A DNA stretch of 64,000 nt, from assembly GCA_963820315.1 (NCBI GenBank), contig CAWFZK010000008.1, positions 62,001-126,000 of the forward strand, read 5' to 3'. The DNA is from JACVRW01 sp963820315. GTDB lineage: Bacteria; Actinomycetota; Thermoleophilia; Solirubrobacterales; Thermoleophilaceae. Positions 7,932 through 16,976 of the stretch are shown here, one piece after another. Made by a program: the position numbers and the translations under genes. The notes below the pieces were generated by a model, which saw only the letters and a program-made list of their open reading frames with translations, made no database searches and was not told the DNA's origin. The stretch's first letter is position 1; the number at the start of each line of letters is the position of its first letter.

Positions 7932-9401
7932 TCAGCCCAGCGGCAATGAGAGCGAGCGGGTGTTGCCAGCCCGGTCGCGCGCCGTCAGCCGCAGCGTGAG
8001 CTTGCTGCGCCTGGCCGTCCGGCCCGCCCCCTTCAGGCGGATCCGCAGCCTGCCGGTCCCGGCGCGGCCGATGCTGTCGGTCGCCGTGCCGACCGTCTTA
8101 CCGCCGAGCCGCACGGACGCGCGCACGAAGCACGCCTCGTTGCACGAGAAGCGCACGCGCAGCACCCCGCGCTTCAGCGCGCCGGCCTTGGCGAGCAGCA
8201 CAGGCGCGGTGTTGTCGTTGCCGGGCCCGGGGCTGGGCTGCGGCGTCTGAGCGGTGTCGTCCACCACGACCACGCTGGTGGATGACTGCGGCCCGAGGAT
8301 CGTGTTCGCACTCTCGCCGCTCAGCGTGATCGTGACGTTGCCGGTCGTCGGCACCGCGATGTTCGCCTGGTAGTCGCCGGGCGCGAACGTCAGCATCCCG
8401 CCGCCGCCCCCGGAGAGGGAGTACGCCACGGTGGCCGTGCGGTTCGCCGGTCCCGTGCGCGTGACCGGGATCTGCACCTGGCCGCTGCTCTTCCTCACCG
8501 CCGTAGCGGACGAGGGGAACTGGAGCACCGAGGCCGGGACCACGGACAGGCTCTCGAGCGGCATGCCGCCGGCGATCGTGCCCACCGGGGTGGCGGCGCC
8601 CGTCGACAGGTTGAGCCTGTGCAGCACCGAGCTGCCCGGGCTGCCGGCCAGCTCGAACGAGGCATAGGCCGTGCCGGACGCCTGCGCGATGTCGAGGCCC
8701 GCGTTGTCCGTGGTGTCGACGCCGAGCGGGCCGACGTCGATCAGGTTGCCCGTGTTCGGCGACACCGGCGCGCCGCCGACCGAGCCCTGGGTGAACAGGC
8801 GGTCGGAGCCCGAGTCGATGTCGTAGAGCGTGGTGCTGGTCGCGCCGTCGAACGAGTTCGTGTAGTCGGCGGCCACGATGCGCGGGTCACCGGGGTTGAG
8901 GTTTCCGTCCAGCCCGAGCGAGTTGCCGTTGTTCGGGCTGAAGCGGAAGTTCAGGTTCTCCTCCTCGACGACGCGGATGGCGTCCGCGACGGGGTTGAAG
9001 CCGAAGCCGAAGTCGTTGAGGAAGCTGCTGAAGAAGGGGCTGACGAACGGGGTGACGTTGACCGGCGTCGCGTTGAACTGCCCCGCCGCCGCAGCCGGCG
9101 TGAGCACGTAGAGCGTGCCACGGGTCGCCTGGGCGTAGAGGCCGCCGCCGCGCGGGCGGTGGTCGAGCCCGATGAGGTTCGTGTCGGGCCCAAGGATGCC
9201 CCCGTCGACATTCGGGAAGTTGATCGTCGCCGGCGTGGCCGCGCCCGGGTTGCCCACCGGGAAGGTCACGAGCGTGCTCGGGTTCGCGTTGGTCAGGCCG
9301 ACCGCAGTCTCCGCGGCGCTCGCTGCGCCCGCCGTAAGTGCGCTGAGCAACCCTGTGACCGTGATCCACGCGGCGGCTCGGCTCGCGCGCTTGCGCGTCA
9401 T
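7932..9401 (-). CDS. Secreted DUF4394 protein with C-terminal Ig-like region
   Basis: 489 residues. Signal peptide with AASAAE cleavage near residue 29. A DUF4394 domain (about 32-285) is recognisable from GLTNANPSTLVTFPVGNP, LIGLDHRPRGGGLYA, FGFNPVADAIRVV and NFRFSPNNG. A Calx-beta-like segment follows (about 295-385: VTRTGPANRTATVAYSLSG, FAPGDYQ), then a Pro-rich linker and a basic beta-rich tail ending LTARDRAGNTRSLSLPLG. No enzyme motif. Likely extracellular; the family has no established function. AAAGGA lies just upstream of the ATG as Shine-Dalgarno. Confidence 0.85.
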   Translation of the reverse strand: MTRKRASRAAAWITVTGLLSALTAGAASAAETAVGLTNANPSTLVTFPVGNPGAATPATINFPNVDGGILGPDTNLIGLDHRPRGGGLYAQATRGTLYVLTPAAAAGQFNATPVNVTPFVSPFFSSFLNDFGFGFNPVADAIRVVEEENLNFRFSPNNGNSLGLDGNLNPGDPRIVAADYTNSFDGATSTTLYDIDSGSDRLFTQGSVGGAPVSPNTGNLIDVGPLGVDTTDNAGLDIAQASGTAYASFELAGSPGSSVLHRLNLSTGAATPVGTIAGGMPLESLSVVPASVLQFPSSATAVRKSSGQVQIPVTRTGPANRTATVAYSLSGGGGGMLTFAPGDYQANIAVPTTGNVTITLSGESANTILGPQSSTSVVVVDDTAQTPQPSPGPGNDNTAPVLLAKAGALKRGVLRVRFSCNEACFVRASVRLGGKTVGTATDSIGRAGTGRLRIRLKGAGRTARRSKLTLRLTARDRAGNTRSLSLPLG

Positions 9402-9484
9402 CGTTGCGTCCTTTCGTGATGCCTCCGGGGAGGAGGGACGGGATCCCTTACGGCTGTGGACTGCGCGTCAGTCGCCGCTTCGGT

Positions 9485-9585
9485 TCACTCCGAAGGCGCC
9501 ACGATGTCGAGCCCGGTCGCCACCATCGAGCGACCGCCGAGCTCGTACTGCACGTCGACCGAGCCGTTCTTGCCCGAGCAGGTTT
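9485..9585 (-). other. Possible C-terminal remnant of a lost gene
   Basis: On the minus strand, about 33 codons ending in TGA at 9485-9487 read GSVDVQYELGGRSMVATGLD and have G or C in nearly every third position, as in real genes of this window. No start codon with a promoter or Shine-Dalgarno is visible upstream and the DUF488 gene begins to intrude at 9628. I do not recognise the family. It may be the tail of a truncated gene, or a frameshifted one. Confidence 0.3.
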
Positions 9586-9627
9586 CAACCGCGTGATGGG
9601 CGGTTGGCGGCCGATGGCTGCGGAGCC

Positions 9628-10140
9628 TCACGGTCGGAGGTGCACGACGTCCAATCCGTGCTCCGACGCCAGACGGCTAGTGACCAGCGACCTGTGACAG
9701 GCGCTCGGCTCGGCCTCGACGCACAAGAGGACGGGGGTCACCGCGTCCGGCAGCGAGGCCAGCAGCACCGACAGGTCGAACGGATCGAGGATCTGCTCGA
9801 TATAGCCCGCGACGTAGCCCGGATCAAGGCGTTGCCGGGAGCGCTTGCCGACCCCGGCGGCGTCGTCGACCGCGTATTGCAGCTGCCGCAGCTCGGTCGT
9901 CGGCGCGAGGTCCCGGACGTGCCGGTACGGAATGCCGGCCGCTCCGAGCGCCCGCTGCAGTCGCTGCGAGTTCGCCCACGCGTACCGGGACCCGCGGACC
10001 CCGCGGCGCTGGCGCACGTCGACCACGAACGGGCGCTCGAGCCCGCGCAGCGCCGTCAGGAAGGAGTCGAGATCCCAGTCGTGGACGCCGATGGTCGCGA
10101 CGCGTGAGGGCACCGGTTCCATGTTGCCAGCACGCAGCAC
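9628..10140 (-). CDS. DUF488 family protein
   Basis: 170 residues. DUF488 marks are the N-terminal TIGVHDWDLDSFLTAL strand-helix, PFVVDVRQRRGVRGSRYAWA with Arg/Ser residues, GIPYRHVRDLAP and the C-terminal LLCVEAEPSACHRSLVTSRL, where the Cys/His pair is conserved. The family is widespread and biochemically uncharacterised. The start is uncertain: GTG at 10140 (used here) or ATG at 10122. It stands alone between secreted-protein genes. Confidence 0.85.
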   Translation of the reverse strand: MLRAGNMEPVPSRVATIGVHDWDLDSFLTALRGLERPFVVDVRQRRGVRGSRYAWANSQRLQRALGAAGIPYRHVRDLAPTTELRQLQYAVDDAAGVGKRSRQRLDPGYVAGYIEQILDPFDLSVLLASLPDAVTPVLLCVEAEPSACHRSLVTSRLASEHGLDVVHLRP

Positions 10141-10218
10141 TTCCGCAGCCGTCCGCTCGCGGGCAGTGCCGCGCTAACCGTGCGGCGCAAGAGTGAGCGG
10201 CAACGAGGGTTCTGGTGT

Positions 10219-10949
10219 CTACGGAAGGTCCACGGACTCGCCGAGCCGCCGATAGCCGGCCACCGACGGATGCAGGAGATCGTCCGTCCAGACGTCGCGC
10301 ATGCGGCCCGGCCGCTGCGGATCCTCGAGCAGCCGGTACCAGGGCAGCACGCGGACGCCCTCCTCGCGCGCGATTCGCGCGACGCGACGGTTGACCTCCC
10401 GTATCAGCGGGTCGGCGACCGGATAGCCGCTGTTCCAAGGGAGCAGCTCGACGATCGCCACGCGCAGGCCGAGCCGCTTTCCCTCGCGCACCATGCCGCG
10501 CAGGTTGGCCGCGATCGGCGGCGGGCGAGCGCCCGCGTGCCGATGTCGTTGACGCCGCCCTGGATGATCAGCACGTCGGCGCCGTCGGCGCACTCCTCGA
10601 GCCGGCGGGCGATCTCGTCGGTCAGCTGCCCCGGCACGCCGCAGTTGCGGAAGTCGGTGTCCCCGAGGGCCCGCTCCGCCCACAGCTCGTACTGGCTGCG
10701 CCGGTCGACCTGCGAGCCGATCTCCGCGCGGATGTCCGGGTTCGGGTCCCAGCGCGGGCTGCCGGCGGTGATCGAGTCGCCGAGGGCCGCGACGACGGTG
10801 GTGCCGGGCGGCGCGGGTGCGGGAGCCGGCTCGTCATCGCCGCCGCAGGCCGGCACGACGAGGAGCGCCAGCAGCAAAAGGGCTCTGTTCAGGAGAGGGG
10901 CGATCGAGGGGATTCTGTTCAGACCGCGTGCTAGGGTGCCTCGCCGCAA
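10219..10949 (-). pseudogene. SGNH/GDSL hydrolase lipoprotein, one frameshift
   Basis: The N-terminal frame gives a lipoprotein signal (LLLALLVVPACGG; Cys is the lipidation site), block I ALGDSITAG and block III GGVNDIGTRALA. The frame then breaks between about 10515 and 10540. The next frame continues without loss as PPPIAANLRGMVREGKRLG and ends with DDLLHPSVAGYRRLGE, which supplies the catalytic Asp/His. The whole is a membrane-anchored extracellular esterase or acetylhydrolase of SGNH type. A one-base error or a true mutation are both possible. The start is a TTG at 10949; no better start is visible. It runs opposite to the adjacent riboswitch. Confidence 0.8.
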
Positions 10950-11090
10950 GGACCCATAGCCGAGTCCCGGCCCGCCCAGCGGCCCGGGAGCGGGGGAACC
11001 AAGTAGTTCGGGGCGAATCGCAGCGATCCGCCGCGTAGCGCCGCTCTTCTGGCGCGAGCCCGACAGCTAACCCCGTAGGCGCTGAGAAGA
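10940..11090 (+). promoter_or_regulatory. c-di-AMP (ydaO/yuaA-type) riboswitch
   Basis: The 5' leader of the peptidoglycan hydrolase gene contains the conserved blocks of this riboswitch in order: GGGGGAACCAA (10992-11002), GGGGCGAATC (11010-11019), and the highly characteristic GAGCCCGACAGC-TAACCCCGTAGGCG block (11056-11081), followed by a purine-rich GAAGAGAAGGAG that carries the Shine-Dalgarno. In actinobacteria this class often precedes cell-wall hydrolase genes and switches them off when cyclic di-AMP binds. A TAGGGT box at 10932-10937 is a plausible -10. The exact 5' limit is approximate. Confidence 0.88.
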
Positions 11091-11107
11091 GAAGGAGCAC
11101 CTACGCA

Positions 11108-11851
11108 ATGCGAAGGACGTTGCCGCTAGTCGCCGCGACGGCACTGTCCCTAACCCTCGCCGCCGGCGCCCAGGCTGCCGAGTACGGCTCGCGCACCCTC
11201 AAGGTGGGCTCGAGCGGGTCCGACGTGCGTGCCCTGCAGCGTTATCTGGACGACACCGGCCACGACACGGACGTCGACGGCCAGTTCGGGCCCGGCACGC
11301 GCGGGAGCGTGATGGAGTTCGAGACAGCCGAGGGCCGCCGCGCCAACGGCAAGGCCTCGACCGCCGAGCAGCGCCTGCTGCAGGAGGCCGCGGAGTCCGC
11401 CGAGCCGGCGCCCGAGGAGGTGCCGGTCTCAGAGGCGCCGGTCGAGGAGGCCTACATCGGTGACGACGGACTGGCGGTCGCGCCGGCGTCGGCCCCCGAG
11501 GAGGTCAAGGCGATCATCGCCGCCGGCAACAAGATCGCGAGCAAGCCCTACAAGTACGGCGGCGGTCACGGCCGCTGGCGCGACAGCGGCTACGACTGCT
11601 CGGGATCGGTCAGCTACGTGCTGCACGCGGCCGGACTGCTCGATACCCCGCTCGATTCCAGCGGCTTCATGCGCTGGGGCGAGAGCGGCCGCGGTGAGTG
11701 GATCACGATCCGCTCGAACCCCGGCCACGCCTACATGATCGTCGCCGGCCTGCGTTTCGACACGTCGGCCCGGCGGGTAACCGGGAATCGCTGGAGCGAG
11801 GAGATGCGCTCCGCGCGCGGGTATGCCGGGAGGCATCCCGAGGGATTCTGA
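11108..11851 (+). CDS. Secreted peptidoglycan hydrolase: PG_binding_1 plus NlpC/P60-like domain
   Basis: 247 residues. Signal peptide to about residue 24 (AGAQA). A PG_binding_1 domain follows at about 30-95 (LKVGSSGSDVRALQRYLDDT, DGQFGPGTRGSVMEFE), then an acidic Pro/Glu linker, then a cysteine peptidase-like domain from about 130: KPYKYGGGHGRW, YDCSGSVSYVL with the presumed nucleophile Cys at about 164, and NPGHAYMIV with His at about 207. It should cut peptide stems in the wall. It is governed by the c-di-AMP riboswitch directly upstream, tying wall turnover to that signal. Confidence 0.9.
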   Translation: MRRTLPLVAATALSLTLAAGAQAAEYGSRTLKVGSSGSDVRALQRYLDDTGHDTDVDGQFGPGTRGSVMEFETAEGRRANGKASTAEQRLLQEAAESAEPAPEEVPVSEAPVEEAYIGDDGLAVAPASAPEEVKAIIAAGNKIASKPYKYGGGHGRWRDSGYDCSGSVSYVLHAAGLLDTPLDSSGFMRWGESGRGEWITIRSNPGHAYMIVAGLRFDTSARRVTGNRWSEEMRSARGYAGRHPEGF

Positions 11852-11867
11852 GGAGAGGGGAACCCAG

Positions 11868-12077
11868 ATGGCGCTCTTGGCGCTCTTCGCATTGCTGATT
11901 GCCGCGTTGGCCGGCCTGGCAGCGGGGCGCTGGAGGGCCCTGCTGCCGATTGTGCCCGCCGTCCCGCTGTGCGCGGTGCTCGCGGGTCCGCTGGCGGGGG
12001 CCGTCGCGGCGCTCGCGGCGCTGGGGATGGGAGCGGGCGTCCGCCTGCACCGCGTGGTGGCGGACGACGCGGCCTAG
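11868..12077 (+). CDS. Small hydrophobic membrane protein
   Basis: 69 residues, with two predicted membrane helices (ALLALFALLIAALAGLAA and VPAVPLCAVLAGPLAGAVAA). I start at ATG 11868, preceded by GGAGAGGGG. It lies 16 nt after the peptidoglycan hydrolase stop, so it is probably in the same riboswitch-controlled transcript. No family recognised. Confidence 0.65.
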   Translation: MALLALFALLIAALAGLAAGRWRALLPIVPAVPLCAVLAGPLAGAVAALAALGMGAGVRLHRVVADDAA

Positions 12078-12087
12078 GGCCGCCTAG

Positions 12088-12414
12088 CTAGGGCAGCTGC
12101 TCCTCGAGCTCCTTGCGGAGCTCCTCCGCCTCCTGCTGGATGTCCTCGCTCTCGGTGCGGGCCCGCTCCTCGAACTCCTCGACCTGGTTGCGCAGCTCCT
12201 CCGGCGAGTTGCTCTCATCGAGCTCCTTCTTCAGCTCCTCGCCCTCCTTGCGCAGGTCGTCGGTGGCGGACTCCGCCTCCGTGCGGATCTCGTCGGCGGC
12301 CGATTCGGCCTCGTCGCGGATCTGATCGACGTCGTCGTCGCCACAGGCCGCAACGGTCAGTGCGATGGCGGCCGCGGCGAGCCCGGCCGTGAGTCGATTT
12401 CGGAGCGCGTCCAT
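12088..12414 (-). CDS. Small acidic helical lipoprotein
   Basis: 108 residues. Type II signal peptide with lipobox LTVAACGDDD (Cys about 25). The remainder is a continuous charged helix of Glu/Lys/Arg heptad-like repeats (DEAESAADEIRTEAESATDD, KEGEELKKELDESNSPEELR), likely a coiled coil at the outer face of the membrane. No known family. ATG 12414 is chosen because TACGCT lies 6 nt upstream and the lipobox then has normal spacing. Confidence 0.8.
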   Translation of the reverse strand: MDALRNRLTAGLAAAAIALTVAACGDDDVDQIRDEAESAADEIRTEAESATDDLRKEGEELKKELDESNSPEELRNQVEEFEERARTESEDIQQEAEELRKELEEQLP

Positions 12415-12420
12415 GCGCGC

Positions 12421-12426
12421 AGCGTA
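12421..12426 (-). promoter_or_regulatory. Putative leaderless -10 box of the acidic lipoprotein gene
   Basis: TACGCT on the minus strand, 6 nt before the ATG at 12414. Confidence 0.35.
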
Positions 12427-12478
12427 GTGGCGCACGCGGCGGGCCGAGGGGGCCCACGCGGTACGCTCAGGGGTCGGC

Positions 12479-15400
12479 ATGGCATCTGACCCTCTCGCAA
12501 GCTTCACCCCCCAGGTACGTGAGTGGTTCACACGCTCCTTCGAGCGCCCGACCGAGGCCCAGGCGCAGGCCTGGCCCGCGATCGCGGGGGGCGACAACGT
12601 GCTCGTCTCGGCGCCCACCGGCTCTGGCAAGACGCTCGCCGCCTTCCTCTGGGCCCTCGACCGGCTCGTCGCCGAGCCGGGTCGCGGGCGGCTCGTCTAC
12701 GTCTCGCCGCTGAAGGCGCTCTCCTACGACGTCGAGAAGAACCTGCGCGCCCCGCTGCGGGGCATCGGCGGCGACATCTCGGTGGCGATCCGAACGGGCG
12801 ACACGCCGCAGAAGGAGCGCGCGGCCATGCTGCGCAAGCCGCCGGACGTGCTGATCACCACGCCCGAATCGCTGTACCTGATGCTCACCTCACGGGCGCG
12901 CGAGTTCCTCGCCGAGACGGACTCCGTGATCGTCGACGAGATCCACGCCGTGGCCCGGACGAAGCGCGGCGCCCACCTCGCGCTCACGCTCGAGCGGCTC
13001 GAGCGGGTCGCGGGCAGGCCACTGCAGCGCATCGGGCTGTCCGCGACGCAGCGCCCGCTCGAGGAGGTCGGGCGCTTCCTCGTCGGCAGCGGCCGCGAGT
13101 GCCGGATCGTCGACGCCGGCGTGCGCAAGCCGCTCGACCTGAAGATCCATGTTCCCGTCGAGAGCATGAGCGAGCCGGACGCCCACGACGTCGGCAACCC
13201 GGCGATCGACGGCATGGGAACGGCGGCCGGCGGCGGCGATCTGGTGGGCACCGGCATGGGCGAGCAGCCCGCCACCTCGCGCTCGATCTGGCCGGCGATC
13301 TACCCCGAGCTGCTCGACCTGGTGCGGAAGCACCGCTCGACGATCATCTTCGTGAACAGCCGCCGCGGCGCCGAGCGGCTCGCGGTGCGCCTCAACGATC
13401 TGGCGGGCGAGCAGGACGGCAAGGACGAGCCGACGTACATCGCCCGGGCGCACCACGGCTCGCTCGCCCGCGAGGAACGAGTGGTCGTCGAGGACCTGCT
13501 CAAGTCCGGCGAGCTGCCCTGCCTCGTCGCGACCTCGTCGCTCGAGCTCGGCATCGACATGGGCGCCGTCGACCTCGTGATCCAGGTCGAGTCGCCCAAG
13601 TCGGTCACGGCCGGGCTGCAGCGCATCGGCCGCGCCGGCCACGGCGTCGGCGAGGTCTCGCGCGGGCGCATCTTCCCGAAGTTCCGCGCCGACCTGCTCG
13701 AGTGCGCCGTGGTCGCGAAGCGCATGCGCGACGGCGACATCGAGCCCACCGTCGTGCCGCGCAACCCGCTCGACGTGCTGGCCCAGCAGGTCGTCGCGAT
13801 GACCGCCACCGGGGACGAGTGGCGCGTCCCCGAGCTGCACGACACCGTCCGGCGCGCGTACCCGTTCGCGGAGCTGTCGCGCGAGCTGCTCGACAGCGTG
13901 CTCGACATGCTCGACGGGCGCTACCCGTCGGAGGAGTTCGCCGAGCTGCGGCCGCGGATCGTCTGGGATCGAGTCGAGGACACGATCCGGGCGCGCCGCG
14001 GCGCGCTCCAGCTCGCCGTGACGAACGCCGGCACGATCCCCGACCGCGGCCTCTACGGCGTGCACCTGCCGGACGGCCGGCGCGTCGGCGAGTTCGACGA
14101 GGAGATGGTCTACGAGGCGCGCCCGGGTCAGACCTTCCTGCTCGGCGCCTCCACCTGGCGGATCGAGGAGATCACCCGCGACCGCGTGATCGTGACGCCC
14201 GCCCCCGGGGCGCCGGGAGCGGTGCCGTTCTGGCGCGGGGACGGGATCGGCCGGCCAAAGGAGCTCGGGGCCGCGATCGGCGCGTTCTCGCGCGAGGCCG
14301 TCGAGCTGGAGCCGGCCGAGCTGGCCGAGAGCTACGACCTCGACGAGCGCGCCGCCTCGAACCTGTCCGTCTTCCTGCGCGAGCAGCGTGAGGCCACGCG
14401 CGTCGTGCCGAGCGACCGCACGATCGTCGTCGAGCGCTTCCGCGACGAGATCGGTGACTGGCGCCTGTGCGTGCTCTCGCCGTTCGGCGGCCGCGTCCAC
14501 TCGGCCTGGGCGCTCGCCCTGTCGGCGCGCATCCGCGACGACTTCGGGCTCGAGTCGGACGCGATCTGGTCGGACGACGGGATCGTGATCCACCTGCCCG
14601 ACTCGGACGAGCCGCCGTCCTCCGACCTGATCATGGTCGAGCCGGATGCGCTCGAGGAGCTGGTCGTGCGGGAGCTGTCGAGCTCGGCCCTGTTCGGCGC
14701 GCGCTTCCGCGAGAACGCGGCGCGGGCGCTGCTGCTCCCGCGGGCGCGGCCGGGCAAGCGCACGCCGTTGTGGCAGCAAAGGCTGAAGGCGCAGTCGCTG
14801 CTCGAGGTCGCCAAGCGCTACGGCCAGTTCCCGATCGTGCTCGAGACATACCGCGAGTGCCTGCGCGACGTGCTCGACCTGCCCGGGCTCGAGCAGCTGC
14901 TGCGCGGGCTGCACACCCGTGAGCTCTCGCTCGTCGAGGTCGAAACCCAGCGCGCCTCCCCCTTCGCGTCGTCGCTGCTCTTCGACTACGTCGCCACCTA
15001 CATGTACGAGGGCGACACGCCCAACGCCGAGCGGCGCGCTGCGGCGCTCTCGCTCGACCGTGACCTGCTGCGCGAGCTCCTCGGCCAGGAGGAGCTGCGC
15101 GAGCTGATCGACCCCGACGCGCTGGCCGAGGTCGAGGCCGATCTGCAGCGCGCGAGCGACCGGACGCGCGCCGCCAACGCCGACACCCTGCACGATGTGC
15201 TGCGCGCGGTCGGCGACCTGACCGAGAACGACGCTCAGGCGCGCTGCCTCGAGGCGGTCTCCGCGCGCCGGATCCTCGGTGAGCTCGAGCAGAGCCGGCG
15301 CGCCGTGCGCATGCGGATCGGCGGTGAGGAACGCTGGATCGCGGCAGAGGACGCCGGCCTGTACCGCGACGCGCTCGGCGCGGTGCCGCCCGGCGGGCTG

Positions 15401-16906
15401 CCCGCCGCCTTCCTCGAGGACGTCGATGAGCCGCTCGAGCGGCTGGCCCGCCGCTACGCGCGCACCCACGGCCCGTTCACGACGCGCGAGATCTCGGACC
15501 GCTACGGGGTCGACCTCGGCCCGGTGCTGCGCGAGCTCGAGCGCTCCGGCCGGCTGATCCGCGGCGAGCTGCGACCCGGCGGCAGCGAACGCGAGTGGTG
15601 CGACACCGACGTCCTGCGGAGGTTGCGGCGTGCCTCGCTGGCCAGCCTGCGCAAGGAGGTCGAGCCCGCGGAGCAGCGCGCGCTGGCGCGCTTCCTGCCG
15701 GCGTGGCAGGGGGTCGACGGCGCGCCGCCCGGCGGCGCCGGGGTCGACCGGCTGCGCGAGCAGCTCGTGCCGCTGCAGGGCATCGCGCTCGCCCCCGAGG
15801 TATGGGAGCGGGATGTGCTGCCGCGGCGCGTCGGGGCCTATTCGCCCGCCTGGATCGACCAGCTCTGCGCGAGCGGCGAGCTCGTCTGGGTCGGCGCGGG
15901 AGCGCTCGGCCGCCGCTCCGGGCGCGTGGCGCTCCTGTTCCGCGAGGACGCTCGCTGGCTCGGCCCGCCGCCGTACAAGGGCGAGCGCCCGGCCGAGCCG
16001 CTGCACGACACGATCCGCGAGCGGCTCGAGGGCGGGGCGGCGTTCTGGACGGACCTGCTCGCCGACCTGACCGAGGCCGAGCCCGCGGAGCTCCAGGAGG
16101 CGCTCTGGGACCTCGTCTGGGCGGGCGAGGTCACGAACGACGCGTTCGCACCGCTGCGCGCGCCGCGGCTGGCGCTCGCGCGGCGCGATCGCGACGCCGG
16201 CCGGCGCTTCGCCCGGCGCCGGCGGCCCGGCGCGCCGCAGGTGCAGGGCCGCTGGTCGCTGACGGCCGGCCTCTTCGAGGGGGCGCCGGCGCACGGGCCG
16301 CGCATGCGCGCGCTCGCCGAGGTGCTGCTCGAGCGCTACGGGATCGTGACGCGCGAGACGGTCTTGGCCGAGGGGATCAGCGGCGGCTTCTCGGCGCTGT
16401 ATCCGGAGCTGGCCAACCTCGAGACGCTCGGCACCGCCCGGCGCGGCTACTTCGTCGAGGGTCTCGGCGGCGCGCAGTTCGCGCTGCCGGCGGCGATCGA
16501 GCGGCTGCGCTCGCTGCGCTCGGACGAGCCGGAGGGTGCGCTCGTGCTCGCCGCCACCGACCCGGCCAACCCTTACGGCGCGACGCTGCCGTGGCCGAAG
16601 CGCGAGGGCGACGACTCCGGACGGCGCCCCGCGCGTGTCCCCGGCGCCTACGTCGTCACCCTCGACGCCGAGCCGGTCCTGTACGTCGAGCGCGGCGGCA
16701 AGGGTTTGCTGCCGCTGCGCGAGCCGGACGACGCGTGGATGCGGCCCGCCCTCGAGGCACTCGCCGAAGCCGTCAAGCGCGGACGCGTGCCGCGGCTCGG
16801 CATCGAGCGCTTCGACGGTGAGCCGGTGGTGGGCTCGCCAACCGGCGAGCTGCTGATCGAGCTCGGCTTCCGGCAGGGCCCTCGCAAGCTGACGCTGAGC
16901 GCCTAA
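12479..16906 (+). CDS. lhr: Lhr-type large superfamily 2 helicase
   Basis: 1475 residues, the usual length of full Lhr proteins. The helicase core shows motif I SAPTGSGKTLAAF (about 43), motif II VDEIHAVA (about 151), motif III GLSATQRP (about 186), motif V TSSLELGIDMG (about 352) and motif VI QRIGRAGH (about 380). The winged-helix/Lhr core and the long Lhr C-terminal region follow. Family members translocate 3'-5' on single-stranded DNA and unwind RNA:DNA hybrids, and are induced by DNA damage in mycobacteria. The gene is uninterrupted and sits alone, with a TACGCT box 11 nt before the ATG. A Nei-type glycosylase lies 1.1 kb downstream. Confidence 0.95.
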   Translation: MASDPLASFTPQVREWFTRSFERPTEAQAQAWPAIAGGDNVLVSAPTGSGKTLAAFLWALDRLVAEPGRGRLVYVSPLKALSYDVEKNLRAPLRGIGGDISVAIRTGDTPQKERAAMLRKPPDVLITTPESLYLMLTSRAREFLAETDSVIVDEIHAVARTKRGAHLALTLERLERVAGRPLQRIGLSATQRPLEEVGRFLVGSGRECRIVDAGVRKPLDLKIHVPVESMSEPDAHDVGNPAIDGMGTAAGGGDLVGTGMGEQPATSRSIWPAIYPELLDLVRKHRSTIIFVNSRRGAERLAVRLNDLAGEQDGKDEPTYIARAHHGSLAREERVVVEDLLKSGELPCLVATSSLELGIDMGAVDLVIQVESPKSVTAGLQRIGRAGHGVGEVSRGRIFPKFRADLLECAVVAKRMRDGDIEPTVVPRNPLDVLAQQVVAMTATGDEWRVPELHDTVRRAYPFAELSRELLDSVLDMLDGRYPSEEFAELRPRIVWDRVEDTIRARRGALQLAVTNAGTIPDRGLYGVHLPDGRRVGEFDEEMVYEARPGQTFLLGASTWRIEEITRDRVIVTPAPGAPGAVPFWRGDGIGRPKELGAAIGAFSREAVELEPAELAESYDLDERAASNLSVFLREQREATRVVPSDRTIVVERFRDEIGDWRLCVLSPFGGRVHSAWALALSARIRDDFGLESDAIWSDDGIVIHLPDSDEPPSSDLIMVEPDALEELVVRELSSSALFGARFRENAARALLLPRARPGKRTPLWQQRLKAQSLLEVAKRYGQFPIVLETYRECLRDVLDLPGLEQLLRGLHTRELSLVEVETQRASPFASSLLFDYVATYMYEGDTPNAERRAAALSLDRDLLRELLGQEELRELIDPDALAEVEADLQRASDRTRAANADTLHDVLRAVGDLTENDAQARCLEAVSARRILGELEQSRRAVRMRIGGEERWIAAEDAGLYRDALGAVPPGGLPAAFLEDVDEPLERLARRYARTHGPFTTREISDRYGVDLGPVLRELERSGRLIRGELRPGGSEREWCDTDVLRRLRRASLASLRKEVEPAEQRALARFLPAWQGVDGAPPGGAGVDRLREQLVPLQGIALAPEVWERDVLPRRVGAYSPAWIDQLCASGELVWVGAGALGRRSGRVALLFREDARWLGPPPYKGERPAEPLHDTIRERLEGGAAFWTDLLADLTEAEPAELQEALWDLVWAGEVTNDAFAPLRAPRLALARRDRDAGRRFARRRRPGAPQVQGRWSLTAGLFEGAPAHGPRMRALAEVLLERYGIVTRETVLAEGISGGFSALYPELANLETLGTARRGYFVEGLGGAQFALPAAIERLRSLRSDEPEGALVLAATDPANPYGATLPWPKREGDDSGRRPARVPGAYVVTLDAEPVLYVERGGKGLLPLREPDDAWMRPALEALAEAVKRGRVPRLGIERFDGEPVVGSPTGELLIELGFRQGPRKLTLSA

Positions 16907-16916
16907 GAGCCGCGAG

Positions 16917-16937
16917 CAAAGTCAGGGGATTCTCCCC
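16917..16937 (+). repeat. CAAAGTCAGG motif fused to a small hairpin after lhr
   Basis: CAAAGTCAGG (16917-16926) runs into GGGGA-TTC-TCCCC (16925-16937), a perfect 5-bp stem, 10 nt after the lhr stop. The same decamer occurs twice, as an inverted pair, at 42228-42262. It may act as a 3'-end structure; no strong U-run follows. Confidence 0.3.
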
Positions 16938-16976
16938 GTTTCGGCGCGGGTCGGGCGGACGTAGCGTCGTCGTGCG

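Noticed and set aside
12890..16294. An 1134-codon open frame antisense to lhr
   Set aside because: The same GC-bias shadow effect; no recognisable domain.
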